Assembly (NCBI GenBank): GCA_963681505.1
Contig: OY811991.1
Location: forward strand, 3,346,438 to 3,410,437
Length of the DNA: 64,000 nucleotides
DNA from: Eunapius fragilis
Taxonomy: Eukaryota; Porifera; Demospongiae; Spongillida; Spongillidae
Direction of reading: 5' to 3'
The notes under the pieces: model-generated
Told to the model about the DNA's origin: nothing
Database searches by the model: none
What the model saw: the letters and a program-made list of their open reading frames with translations, nothing else
Made by a program: the position numbers and the translations under genes
Shown: positions 49,306 to 59,059 of the stretch, piece after piece
Layout of the letters: each line of letters opens with the position of its first letter
How positions within the stretch are numbered: position 1 is the first letter of the stretch

Positions 49306-50119
49306 GATCAAGACATTGAACACAACCCTCCAACGGTTGGATGTTCACCTATTAACCAATGACCAGTTCACAGGCCTGAGCCAGAGCATGTTTGGAATTC
49401 TGCTTTGCTGGCTATCTCCTATGTTACCACGAATGTATATGCCTACATACCCTCGTACACGCTCTCTTACTGAGCCTCAGAAGTTTATGATGGTGTTGAT
49501 GCGAATTCGTCTTAATTTAACTCAACCATATTTGTCAGTTCGCTTTGATATTGATCAGAGTACTGTTTCACGTATTTTGAATAATTGGATACCTTTCCTA
49601 ACCTACCATCTAAAAGTTATTATTAAATGGCCCGAAACAACAATTGGACCCACTAAATCTCCATATAATCACCTGCCAAATTCTGTAGCCATTATTGATG
49701 GAACAGAGATTTTCATTGAACGTCCTAGCAATTTGGATACTCAAAAATCATCTTACAGTGACTATAAAAGTCATACTACTGTTAAATATCTTGTTTCAAT
49801 TGACCCATTTACTGGGGTATTCAACTATGTATCGAAAGGATTTTCAGGTAACAGTAGTGACAGGTTTGTAGTAGAGAATAGTTCATTTTTAGACATTCTA
49901 AGACCAGGGCAACGAATTATACCAGATCGAGGATTTACAGTTAGAGATTTGTTTGCTAAGAAGAAAGCCTTCTTAACAATTCCTTCATTTTTGAATGGTG
50001 CTAGTAAATCAACTGGACAGCAAGCAATGGAAACACGAACTATTGCAAGCGTTCGAATAAAGGTTGAAAATGCTTTGAAGAGAGTAAAAGACCAAGATAT
50101 TATCTTGCACATGTCCTAA
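49262..50119 (+). CDS. ISL2EU transposase, catalytic part (DDE_Tnp_4 type)
   Basis: 285 residues without a break: coiled coil; helix-turn-helix (LTEPQKFMMVLMRIRLNLTQ, FDIDQSTVSRILNNWIPFL); catalytic first Asp in VAIIDGTEIFIERP; YSDYKSHTTVKYLVSIDP; second Asp in GFSGNSSDRFVVEN; IIPDRGFTVRDLF; and a Glu in RIKVENALKRVKDQD. All three acids are present. The C-terminus is short (ends HMS); family members usually add a few dozen residues, and the next bases read one frame away. Confidence 0.85.
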   Translation: MLVIWEVHINLLKAEIKTLNTTLQRLDVHLLTNDQFTGLSQSMFGILLCWLSPMLPRMYMPTYPRTRSLTEPQKFMMVLMRIRLNLTQPYLSVRFDIDQSTVSRILNNWIPFLTYHLKVIIKWPETTIGPTKSPYNHLPNSVAIIDGTEIFIERPSNLDTQKSSYSDYKSHTTVKYLVSIDPFTGVFNYVSKGFSGNSSDRFVVENSSFLDILRPGQRIIPDRGFTVRDLFAKKKAFLTIPSFLNGASKSTGQQAMETRTIASVRIKVENALKRVKDQDIILHMS

Positions 50120-50428
50120 TGAATAAACAAGAAGATCCTTGATGACACTTTTATCATAGCATGTGCATTGTGCAACTTGCAACCTCCACTTATCAAGTGA
50201 CATTTGTTTTACATATGCATGCAAATTCAGTGTGTAAATGTACATGTATGATATGCCACACATTCATTTATAATCAATTTGAGCACAATTACATACATTC
50301 TAACCTACGAATGATTTCTGGTCCTACTGAACTATTATAAAATGATGCAAGTGTCTGTAACATATTACTCCAAAGATCTGCATTGAAATAGATGCGCTGA
50401 ATGTGAATATCCATGCAAGTCCATGTCA
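50120..50428. other. Spacer between convergent ISL2EU genes
   Basis: About 310 AT-rich bases. The start probably holds a shifted C-terminus of the transposase (LMNKQEDP..., short); otherwise nothing was recognised. Confidence 0.5.
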
Positions 50429-51901
50429 CTAAGTCACAATATGCTGCTTTGGTGATGGCAAGTTGTCCTGTAATTTGATAGTAGTCGTCTCATGGTCTAA
50501 GCATAACTTTATGTCATTTTCGGTTTTCATCAAGTGAAATGTTTTATCATCACAGGCTTTGCTGATTGTTGTGTTGCGATGAACAAAAGGACATTTTACC
50601 TCTACTATGCCAAATTCATCACCCTCTCCAAGTATAATTCCATCTGGAGATGCACCTAGAAAGGGATACTTGTCACAGACAAAAAACCCACATCGGTTTA
50701 CTGTGTGCCCTGACTTTTCTTCATATAGTTTTATGGCAATTTCTTCATGAGTAGAAGCCCACTCCAAGGCTGGTGAAACAGGATGACCATAGTCCCCCAT
50801 AACTACTTTTAACAAAGATAATGGGTAGTGGCCAGGCTTACGTCGACGATTGCATACTTTTCCAAAGTTGCTAGCTGTTATTCTCCACTGCCTTGCATCC
50901 ATCCACAGTGGATTGTCTCTTTGGCCTATGGTCATTGTTTGAATCAATTCCACTTTCACTGGAGTTAGCTGCAATGATTCGACTAGGTCATTTACAGTAA
51001 TAGGACGTTCAATTTTGCTAAGCTTTTCCATTGGGTCAATAAGTGGAGCACTATCAACCTCGTATGCAATGGTTTGGGAGACAACTTTATGTCTCTCTGC
51101 CTCTTGGATGAAGTAAAGCCCCACCCCAGTTTGTATGCCTTCTTTTCTGCATTTTTCAAGAAGTTTTGAAGGATCTAAGCATGGTCCATCAGGCACCACA
51201 TAACCCTCATCTGTTGCTTCTCCAAAGTCTAAGTTAGTTGCTAGCATGGCTTTTCCTGCACTTGTAGGCCTTGACCAGATGCAAGCCATACTAGTACTCG
51301 CTTTGGAAGTCACTTCAGACAGAGTTAATAGCAAGGCAGAGATGTGAACACAGCTTTGTGTTTTACCTGCTGGACAATCACAGTTCCCTCCCACAACGTG
51401 TGAAGTACCAGCAATTAATTCGACCTTCACAAAACATTTGTAGAAGACAGGATTCTTACGCATAGTGGGTCTGCACTTGGCTTTCACATATACAACGAGG
51501 TTAGAACAGGCTTTCTCAATATCAAACACGTGTCCACAGCTACAAAGACGAATCCCAGTGCGATAGTTCTTTGTGTATGCGCCTAAGCGCTTTAAGTATG
51601 TACACGCGATATTCTCATCTACTTCAGGGAGTCCTGTTGTTGCCCAATCAGAATCTGGAAGCTCCATGAAACTGATTGCTGACTCTACGTTGAGCTCTTT
51701 GAAACTTGTAGCGTCGATTTCTAATTCAAGCTCTTCCGTTTCCATAAAATCCAACACTCGGACAACCAACTCATTTTTCCGGCCTGTAAGTGGTAGATTG
51801 CGTTGTCTTAAGAACTCTTTGAGTTTTTCAACTGTCCACGATGAAGGATCCGTACCAAAATGCGTCAAAGGACCAGTGCAACTCGCCATTTTCCTATACA
51901 A
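50429..51901 (-). CDS. ISL2EU YqaJ-type nuclease with SAP and SWIM domains
   Basis: 490 residues, intact. SAP-like DNA-binding motif at about 18-52 (WTVEKLKEFLRQRNLPLTGR); SWIM zinc finger near 180-210 (GGNCDCPAGKTQSCVHISAL); and a YqaJ/lambda-exonuclease-type domain at about 330-460 with WRITASNFGKVC, ALEWASTHEEIAIKLYEE, PFLGASPDGIIL and FGIVEVKCPF (the Asp and the E-x-K catalytic residues). Such nucleases accompany ISL2EU transposases, with a proposed role in processing ends. The Met at 51901 or the one five residues later (MASCTGPLTHFG) may be the start. Confidence 0.88.
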   Translation of the reverse strand: MYRKMASCTGPLTHFGTDPSSWTVEKLKEFLRQRNLPLTGRKNELVVRVLDFMETEELELEIDATSFKELNVESAISFMELPDSDWATTGLPEVDENIACTYLKRLGAYTKNYRTGIRLCSCGHVFDIEKACSNLVVYVKAKCRPTMRKNPVFYKCFVKVELIAGTSHVVGGNCDCPAGKTQSCVHISALLLTLSEVTSKASTSMACIWSRPTSAGKAMLATNLDFGEATDEGYVVPDGPCLDPSKLLEKCRKEGIQTGVGLYFIQEAERHKVVSQTIAYEVDSAPLIDPMEKLSKIERPITVNDLVESLQLTPVKVELIQTMTIGQRDNPLWMDARQWRITASNFGKVCNRRRKPGHYPLSLLKVVMGDYGHPVSPALEWASTHEEIAIKLYEEKSGHTVNRCGFFVCDKYPFLGASPDGIILGEGDEFGIVEVKCPFVHRNTTISKACDDKTFHLMKTENDIKLCLDHETTTIKLQDNLPSPKQHIVT

Positions 51902-52050
51902 TCAACGTCAAAAATCTACTTCCGTTCACCGTCGACCTTTGTGACCTTTGGTGGGCGTTGCAATGCATATCGTCTATTGGCCCAACATTTATCCCGATCC
52001 ACAGTTATATGGATTCAGTTCCTTTTGATCCACATCCAGATCCATGATCC

Positions 52051-52280
52051 ACTGAAAACAATGCTGGTCAGTTGATATTAATGGGGATCGTTCATTGTGG
52101 ATGCAGTTTTTCATACTTTGCACCCGCATTATACAAGTATATTAGTGGCTGCAGTGTAGCAGAAATAAATATTATTAATGAAGATATACAAGCATTATTT
52201 GAGAAGGGAAATTAATTGGTTATTTTAATGTATTTGACATCCAGCCAACTCCTATGACAAATTGCACTCTCTAACTTTAG
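52051..52280. other. Intron-like stretch
   Basis: AT-rich sequence between the ISL2EU right end and the first HECT exon; nothing recognised. Confidence 0.4.
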
Positions 52281-53045
52281 TTGCACAATACTGACACAGA
52301 TGAATGCATGGCCAGTATATGCTCAGATTATTGTGATGAGCTACAACGAGTTGGCTGTCGTATCTTGAACTGGAAAACAAAAGACAAGGAGAGAGTGATG
52401 AAAAGCATTAAGCTGCACCATGTAATATTAAATAGCAAAGCCGAAATGGATCAGTTAATGAGTGGATTGCAAGCTCTTGGTCTTCTAGCTGAGATGCAGC
52501 ACAATCCATCTGTACTTCAGCCTTTGTTTGTCCGCTCTGAACTTAGTGTCCTATCAACAGATAAGCAAACATGCAGTGCATATTACTCTGCGTGACGCAT
52601 TGAATGAAGTAAAATTAGTATGGTGATATAAAGGCTAGAATTATAGTCAACCCAGGGGTGTATGGTGAATAGTAGTGTCGAACCTTCCTTTCTCCAATAA
52701 GGATCAAATCAAGAGCCTTTTAGTTGGTCATTGGGAGGTAGCAATGCAAGGAAGAATGAAGAGGAAACGTATATGATGTTCTTAAGATTTTTTTATACAA
52801 TTGTGAAGGTAACTTCAAAGAATGACATTATTGTTCAGTGATTTCATCCTTTTAATTTCATAGCTGGAGCTACTGAGGCATCTTTGCAACAAGTGTTGCA
52901 GTTTTTTTTCAGAAGCAACCAACAGGTTTTGATGTCACTCCTACAATCACATTTGATGAAGCAACTATGTCATAAGCCCTATAAAGTTTTTGAAGAATAC
53001 CTACAGTATGGTATTCTGAACAATGGTGGTTTTGACTTGTATTGA
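52281..53045 (+). pseudogene. HECT-domain part of the G2E3-like gene, degenerate
   Basis: 52281-52595: MASICSDYCDELQRVGCRIL and KAEMDQLMSGLQALGLLAEM with QHNPSVLQPLFV, the start of a G2E3-type HECT domain. 52735-52810: GGSNARKNEEETYMMFLRFF (normally SE-GSN-R-EEE-T---F--FL). 52866-52970: EASLQQVLQFF and, one frame over, QPTGFDVTPTITFDEATMS. 52980-53045: YKVFEEYLQYGILNNGGFDL and Y, the family's usual C-terminus, ending TGA. The segment with the catalytic Cys (P-A-TC---L-LP), expected between EATMS and YKVFEEY, is absent, and frames change at a T8 run, so this is probably an inactive ligase or a pseudogene. Confidence 0.6.
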
Positions 53046-53620
53046 CTTCTTTTATGCATTAATCTCTAACGGATACTTTACTTTTGATCGGTGCTTTAAA
53101 TTTTTTTGTTGTTCTTTATCTGATTCATTTTCCCAAGACAATTCATCCATTTTCATTCAGGAATTCATATCTATTACATGCCACTGAATATCTTCATTGT
53201 TGCTTCTCACGCAAGATCCATCCTAGTCTATTCCATAATCAAACTGAAATGTTACATCTTCCACTTTCAACTATATGTGTCAAGGGAACCCTGCAGAACT
53301 TGATAATACAATGTATGATGTACTAGATGGTACTGCATGTACAGAACTCATGTTAAAAATTCATTTTACTATACATATCCATTTAATATTAATTGACGAA
53401 ACAAAATACCTGCACCACAGGACAGGTCAGGACAGGTGCCTCGTCTTTTAAGTATCGCATGTAAAACGTATGAAGAATATTATCCTCTAGGGTATCAGAA
53501 CCTACGCGAGTAGGTTCCATATAGGAATCCTGCTGTATCATGAATTTCATTAAAAAACGTCATTTGCGTCTAGCAGGACAGCCAAGAGTCGGGTCACTTC
53601 GCTCTTAGTGGCAATCGAGC
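53046..53620. other. Non-coding stretch downstream of HECT-like gene
   Basis: AT-rich, no gene. Contains a short perfect hairpin GAACCTACGCGAGTAGGTTC (53500-53519) and a piece (GTATGAAGAATATTATCCTC, 53469-53488) shared in inverted form with 42660-42682. Confidence 0.5.
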
Positions 53621-53624
53621 GATA

Positions 53625-54171
53625 TCAAAAAGGAGAACAGTTCTGCGTTATACATATGTCATAAGACGGTGTACTTTTAGAGAACAAAAATACTCGTCCC
53701 CATCGTCCGTACCCAGTCCCACCTAAAATTTCTCCTCCGTCGTCATCTTCTTCTTCCTTCGGGATAGCATAACTCACGACAGGAACGTTTGTAAGGCACG
53801 CCATGTGTACCAATCGCTTCAGGATGTGTCCGCATGTTATCTTCAGGTGTCTGTTAGACGCCTAACCGATCGGGCAATTAGCTGAAGCTAGTAGTACCTT
53901 ATTTGGTGTTGATCTACAAATAGCACATTACATCACAATGTTCATGATGCACCAGTATAAAATAACCAGCGTTATCAAATTCAATGGTTTTACCATACAA
54001 TCTCAAGGACAATTCTGATTCCACTCGAGCATCTAAAAGTAGAAAGATCCAGATACTGCCAGATCTGCCAAACGTGCGTATGTCAAGCGCGGTACCGAAA
54101 GGAACAACATAACGACCACCCAAAGGTACGTTACGGCATCGATAAATGTTGGATTGATAAATTATGAGCAT
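53625..54171 (-). CDS. Two unrecognised short ORFs, possible exons
   Basis: 54171-53914 (85 residues, GGRYVVPFGTALDIRTFGRS, LRLYGKTIEFDNAGYFILVH) and 53813-53625 (62 residues, with EEEDDDGGEILGGTGYGRWG). Both have a plausible amino-acid mix, and they could be exons of one minus-strand gene, but no domain is recognised and splice sites are not compelling. Confidence 0.2.
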
Positions 54172-54586
54172 GCATGGTATATCGCTAAAATGGAAGGAAT
54201 AGTTTAGTTACAGTGGAAGATACTGCGTCTCTCCGTTTTATAGTAATATGCGCTGTTTGAAATGTGTGTATAATGCCAAAGTTGCTTACGTCAATTTGGT
54301 CATGTATTGTATTGCATGGTTTATCTGATTATAGCATGAGATCAGTTTACTTCCAGTACATTTATCCTATGTTTTATATGGCTTCGCTTTAAACCTTTAT
54401 CAATCCTTTGCTCCTCAATGGAGATAGTCTGGAGACTAGTGTAATATTTGGTACACACCTCAACAGAATTGCAGATTCTAAAATAAAACTGTCATGATCA
54501 CGCAAGTTGACGTTTATGCTACCTGATTCTATGCGTTTCAAGAACTAAATACAATACCAAATCCACCAGAAAAATTTAGGAAACAA

Positions 54587-54800
54587 GAAGGTTGGTGGTA
54601 TATAGGAATCAAAGGTGATGGTGGTGTAAAAACAAGGCTTCTGATTGAAAAGGAAAAAGACCTATATTAGTACACACATTTAAATATGACAACATGCTGC
54701 TAATATAGGTCTATTTCATTTTTCCTTATCAATCAGAAGCCTTGTTCCCTTGCTTTTTACACCACCATCACCTTTGATTCCTATATACCACCAACCTTCT
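54587..54800. mobile_element. Fold-back MITE
   Basis: Inverted arms of about 85-100 bases (54587-54671, 54700-54800; GAAGGTTGGTGGTATATAGG at the outer edge) round a 28-base loop, with one or two small indels. It lies next to the dispersed repeat at 54808-54915. No target duplication was identified. Confidence 0.85.
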
Positions 54801-54807
54801 CGTGTAG

Positions 54808-54915
54808 AGAATGTTTTTATTACTTGTTAGCTATATACAATCAAGCATTATACTTATACCCTAACGCCACGCCATGACTGCACGCCTATGCATAATTGGT
54901 TCACAATATATACAT
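54808..54915 (-). repeat. Dispersed repeat (inverted partner at 42583-42690)
   Basis: See 42583-42690; the two are about 85 percent alike by eye over roughly 100 bases. Confidence 0.65.
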
Positions 54916-55135
54916 GTACTCAATAGATTACATGAAAAGATAATTGCATGATGATGTACTGTGTCATAGCTTTCCACAGATAAGACCTCCCTCGTATTGT
55001 TCCTATTGATTACCATGGCAACAAGATACCATACTCTGACCTAATTGCCAGTACTGTTGTTGTACACACTTTATAGACAAAGGCATGGAGTGGAAGGAAG
55101 GGTGTGATCAGCTAGAATCACCATATACACACTTA

Positions 55136-55300
55136 TAAAGAACATGGGCTGTGTGTTAAAAGCCTTGGTCTACTTCTTGTAGCTTGACCAGTCTACTCAG
55201 ACAAATATAGACAAAGGAATCAGTGTTTTTATTTGACAATTGTGACCATCAACATTTTTAACCAATGTGCATACCCTCCACACCCACCCACCAATAATAG
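55136..55300 (+). repeat. Direct repeat, copy 1 (partner at 58356-58510)
   Basis: GAACATGGGCTGTGTGTT, CTTGTAGCTTGACCAGTCTA, CAGACAAATATAGACAAAGG and AATGTGCATACCCTC recur in the same order at 58356-58510. A third, short relative is at 41925. Non-coding; probably an interspersed element. Confidence 0.75.
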
Positions 55301-55541
55301 GGACAGTAAACAATGCACATGGTGCCTTGGCTTGCCGTTGTTATATATACATATGAGAAATAGGTGGGTGGGGTGATATGATACATAGGTTATAAAGGTC
55401 ATATGAAGGCCGGCCTCCATTCAAAGCAAAATGAAGGTTTCCTGTTTAGTGGTATGAACACAGGACAGCAATAGAAGTTCATAGTTTCCTATTTACCATA
55501 CATGAGTCAACCTGTGTGTGATCAGCTAGAATTACCACATA

Positions 55542-57900
55542 CTGTAGGGCCAAAAATTTTCGGAAGGCAAATATTTTTGGATATTTGCATATTCAGTGCT
55601 GTACCGTAAATAATTTAGCGCAATGGTTTGTTGGTTACGCCTTCTGCCGTAAAGAATTCGAAGATATTTTCGGATGTACACGCGAGTTAAGTAAAATTGC
55701 ATTTTGCTTGCTTCGCGTTATGTTCCCACTTTTAAGAGATATTCAGCCGATGCGCCTTGTGCTACAGAAGAATCTTATTACCATGCTAAAATAAAAAGCC
55801 GCTTCGTACATACATTCAACAGTCAATACTACAGTAAGCTTAAGGGACAAAAATGTGTAATACGTACGGGTAGAAAGCATGCACACAGCATAATCAAAAA
55901 CCAATTGCATAGTAAGATATACCGGCATCCATTGATTACTAGTATTAAACAGGGCCACCCTGTGAGACAGAGGAACTTCTTTGAACAGCTAAAGTAGCCA
56001 CTACTACAGCAGTAGAAGAAGCAGCACACAACTTTTCAGAAGCAGGAGCATCATTAGCACCTGCAGAGGTAACTTATACATAATGCTGAGGTTAATTTTA
56101 ATATACATGTATTGTCCAACCTGGTGGCACAGCAATAACTGCCTCAAATGATCCATCTGTTTGCCTATTCCAGATAAACTGCTACCCCTCCAGGACTCCT
56201 TTAATAGTGTTGGATACATTGAATTCCTGATCTGGCTTGACCTGATTTCCAAGCATACACCTAGTGAGAGTTTCTATACCAAAGCTTGACACAGTGTTGA
56301 CTGTAATTCCCAATCGGGCTGGATCAAATTCATGAACTGGTGCTGCACATGTTTGCAGTATAGAGCAAAAAGAATGCTGTATGCCTACTGCTTCCCAGCA
56401 TTGTTTGACTAACTGTTCATCCTCACTCATAGAATTGATAGCTTCAATCATCCAAGCAGCATGCAGAGGCTTAATAAAACTCAACTTCATATTAACCTCA
56501 ATATTCTGAATGTTTTGTTGCCTTTCAAGGTGCTCATAAATGCTTTTAGCATACCATGTATTGAAATTCTGGGCCATTTTTTTGCTTCAATACTTGGTTG
56601 AAGATACTGTCCAGTGGCTGTAACTCAGAAGTACAGCTGGGTGGTACAATAACATGAATAATGCCATTTTGTTTCAGAAATTCTAACACTGATGTTGTTA
56701 CATGGGACTTATATATATCCATGATTAGTAATGCAGGTTGGGACTGTGCCATATGACTGTGGGCCTTAATGTGTTGAACAAAGGGTATAATTACTTTATT
56801 AATGTAACGTAGTACTGTTTTCTCGTTGGCCCAGTGAGTCTCCGAGTGCCAAATATCCCAAGTCAACAATTCAATAAGATGTTAGATAGAAAATTGGCTA
56901 CGTAGTCTGCAGAAGGTTTTTTTTTTTGAGAACTTATCACATTAATTCTACAATACATTAATTCTACAATACATTTAACACAATACTAGTAACTTGATGT
57001 ATACAAACCTCTAACGTATACCGGTACATGCATGCATAGAGGCCCACCTGAGTTGATCCAATCACCTCCATTGTGTAGCCCCCAGTAAATGTATAGTGTA
57101 ACGCTGTCTCATCTATGTTGATCACGAGCTCAGCTGGTATTGAGTTAGCCACTATCAAGTCTTTCACTGCTTTCAAGAACTCCGCCTGAATTCGTGGAAA
57201 GTCGTTGGGAACCTTTTTAGCTGCCTTGGTCCCTTTTCGTTTCACCATGCCTAAGTATCTGAAAATTGATTTAGAAAATGACCGATCGATGACCACTGGA
57301 CCCCCCTTCTCTCTTAAATGAAATGGACAGTAGTATAGATATATAATGCACGAGCGGTAGCTACGGCGATCTTTCCATTCATGACACCACCAGAGGCGCA
57401 CAACGACAGAAGATACAATTTTAGTTTTTCACAAATGAACTCTTCCATTTTCGGTGGACGTCCTGTCTTCTTTCTCTGAAGCACAGTCAGCTGCTTGCCT
57501 GATGATGACACTTCCATTTTGAATGCTTTCTTTAGACTGAACGCAGTACTGACAGGTATACCAAGGTTTTTGGAACCCTTACTAGGACCAGCGCAGCTGC
57601 AAACTTTCCAATCTTCGCTCGTACACTTTCATCTTTTATGTTGTACCTTCCTCTTGGTCGATAGACTGGGTTAGCCGTGATTGTTTGAATGACAGACGTA
57701 TTAATTTTATCTCCTGGCAGATTAGTGAAGATGATGCCAAATCCATCTGCTGTGGATTTGGTAGGTGGAATGCCGTGGCTACACTAATTACATCCATTCA
57801 ACAGCAACCAGGCAAACTGAAACGCGCACGTTTACAACAAATATCCGAAAATAATTGCCATCCGAAAATATTGTCCATGCGAAAATTTTTGGCCCTAGAG
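55542..57900 (-). mobile_element. pogo-like DNA transposon
   Basis: Terminal inverted repeats CTGTAGGGCCAAAAATTTTC (55542) and, reversed, CTCTAGGGCCAAAAATTTTC (to 57900), each flanked by TA, the tc1/mariner/pogo target. Inside both ends are several more ATTTTCGGATG-like motifs. The element interrupts a dispersed host repeat (GATCAGCTAGAATYACCA on both sides). 2.36 kb with a minus-strand transposase. Confidence 0.88.
56182..57690 (-). pseudogene. pogo-like transposase
   Basis: In order: RGRYNIKDESVRAKIGKFAA (about 57660-57600, frame shifted), KTGRPPKMEEFICEKLKLYL with SLCASGGVMNGKI (57517-57314), FSKSIFRYLGMVKRKGTKAA with IPAELVINIDETALHYTF (first Asp; 57401-56964), WANEKTVLRYINKVIIPFVQ, ALLIMDIYKSHVTTSVLEFL (second Asp) and IVPPSCTSELQPLDSIFNQV (56869-56546), then FNTWYAKSIYEHLERQQNIQ with FIKPLHAAWMIEAIN (56577-56182). 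The order and motifs match the pogo-like DDE_1 group abundant in cnidarians and sponges. A 95-residue block between the two Asp regions (about 56870-56960) is missing or intronic, and there are frame changes. Confidence 0.82.
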
Positions 57901-58355
57901 TATACTCCCTTCTTGCACAAATGTACTAGTCTGCCAAGTGGATTCCTAAATACCATCCATACATGGAGTCAACCTATGTATGATCAGCTAGAATCACCAA
58001 ATGCACTAGATGTTAGGTGGATGCCATTTGCCATGGGAGCAGGTCCCCCGTATATCTCCATATATTCCCCCATATATCTGCATTTGGTTTACGAGATACA
58101 CATATTAACCACTCAAAGGTAGGGGTGCTGTGAGCCCCAGCGCACTGATTGTAACCTGCTTTTGACATTCATGTATGCCACAATGAAATTTACATGCACA
58201 CAATGTTGTATGCCTTCAGCTGGACCAATGTTATATATTGATTATGCAGGAGACAATTCCACATTACTGGTGCTATGCACAATGATTAATCTCTATAGTC
58301 ACTTGCAATAAAAATCCTTGTCTTGCATTTCACAAATACACAATTCACTGATATA
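57901..58355. other. Non-coding stretch right of pogo element
   Basis: Continues the interrupted repeat (GTCAACCTATGTATGATCAG at 57967, matching 55507). Otherwise nothing recognised. Confidence 0.5.
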
Positions 58356-58510
58356 GAACATGGGCTGTGTGTTCACAGCCTTGGTCTACTTGTTGTAGCT
58401 TGACCAGTCTAATCAGACAAATATAGACAAAGGACATCAGTGTTTTTATTTTAGCATTGTGACCATCAACATTTGTAATCAATGTGCATACCCTCAACCC
58501 ACCAGTAATA
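58356..58510 (+). repeat. Direct repeat, copy 2
   Basis: Partner of 55136-55300. Confidence 0.75.
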
Positions 58511-58914
58511 GGTTCTGTACACAATGCACTGACCAAATAAACATGGTGCTGTTTTGGAATCTATGCGTGCATTATTTGTCACGCTTCCAACTGAGAGGTA
58601 ACAACCTCAAAATGATTTCCAATTTTCTTTCAATGTTGGGAATGCTGGGGTCAATTGCACCAGATGAAGCTCCAGCTAAAAGCAAAGTCAGCATCAAAAG
58701 AGCAGGTGTGACAATGTGACCGTTTCATTACTTGTGGCTATCCAACACATCCATTTATCCAGGCGAATAGAGTATTCTGTGACATCAGACTAGAAAGAGC
58801 ACTGTAAAAATGGAATTAGTCTGGACACCGCATTAACACTTGCACGACATCACTGACACCGATCGATGGGATGAATCATCAATGGGCTGGTTGCATTTTT
58901 TAATTAGCATAAAG
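58511..58914. other. Stretch without a recognised gene
   Basis: A short open frame (to 58719, ...SMLGMLGSIAPDEAPAKSKV) overlaps the repeat. No domain; probably non-coding. Confidence 0.4.
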
Positions 58915-59035
58915 GGATGAAAGTAGCCGATAGCTGCATGGTTGATTAATGAAAGCAGCCGATAGTTGCAAGATCGATTAATAAAAGCAGCCGATAGTAG
59001 TTGCATGATCGATTAATGAAAGCAGCCAATTTCAG
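58915..59035. repeat. Tandem repeat of about 37-40 bp
   Basis: Three to four units of ATGAAAGCAGCCGATAGTTG plus CATGATCGATTA with small length changes. It ends at the start of the DIRS-like fossil. Confidence 0.8.
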
Positions 59036-59059
59036 ACGATCAAATTTTGACATGATCGG

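Larger units (their letters stand above)
48559..52050. mobile_element. ISL2EU DNA transposon with THAP-transposase and YqaJ nuclease genes
   Basis: Convergent genes for the two proteins that define ISL2EU: a THAP/DDE transposase on plus and a YqaJ nuclease on minus. Subterminal inverted repeats are clear: AGGTCAAAAGGTCGACGGTG (48674) against the complement of CACCGTCGACCTTTGTGACC (51928). Further out both sides have iterated GGATC-rich sequence (left from 48559, right to about 52050), so the exact tips are uncertain. It sits between the N-terminal exons and the HECT exons of the plus-strand gene. Confidence 0.85.

Noticed and set aside
55585-55997. Plus-strand frames in the left part of the pogo element
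   Set aside because: Antisense to the transposase 3' region and containing the internal ATTTTCGG-type repeats; no domain.
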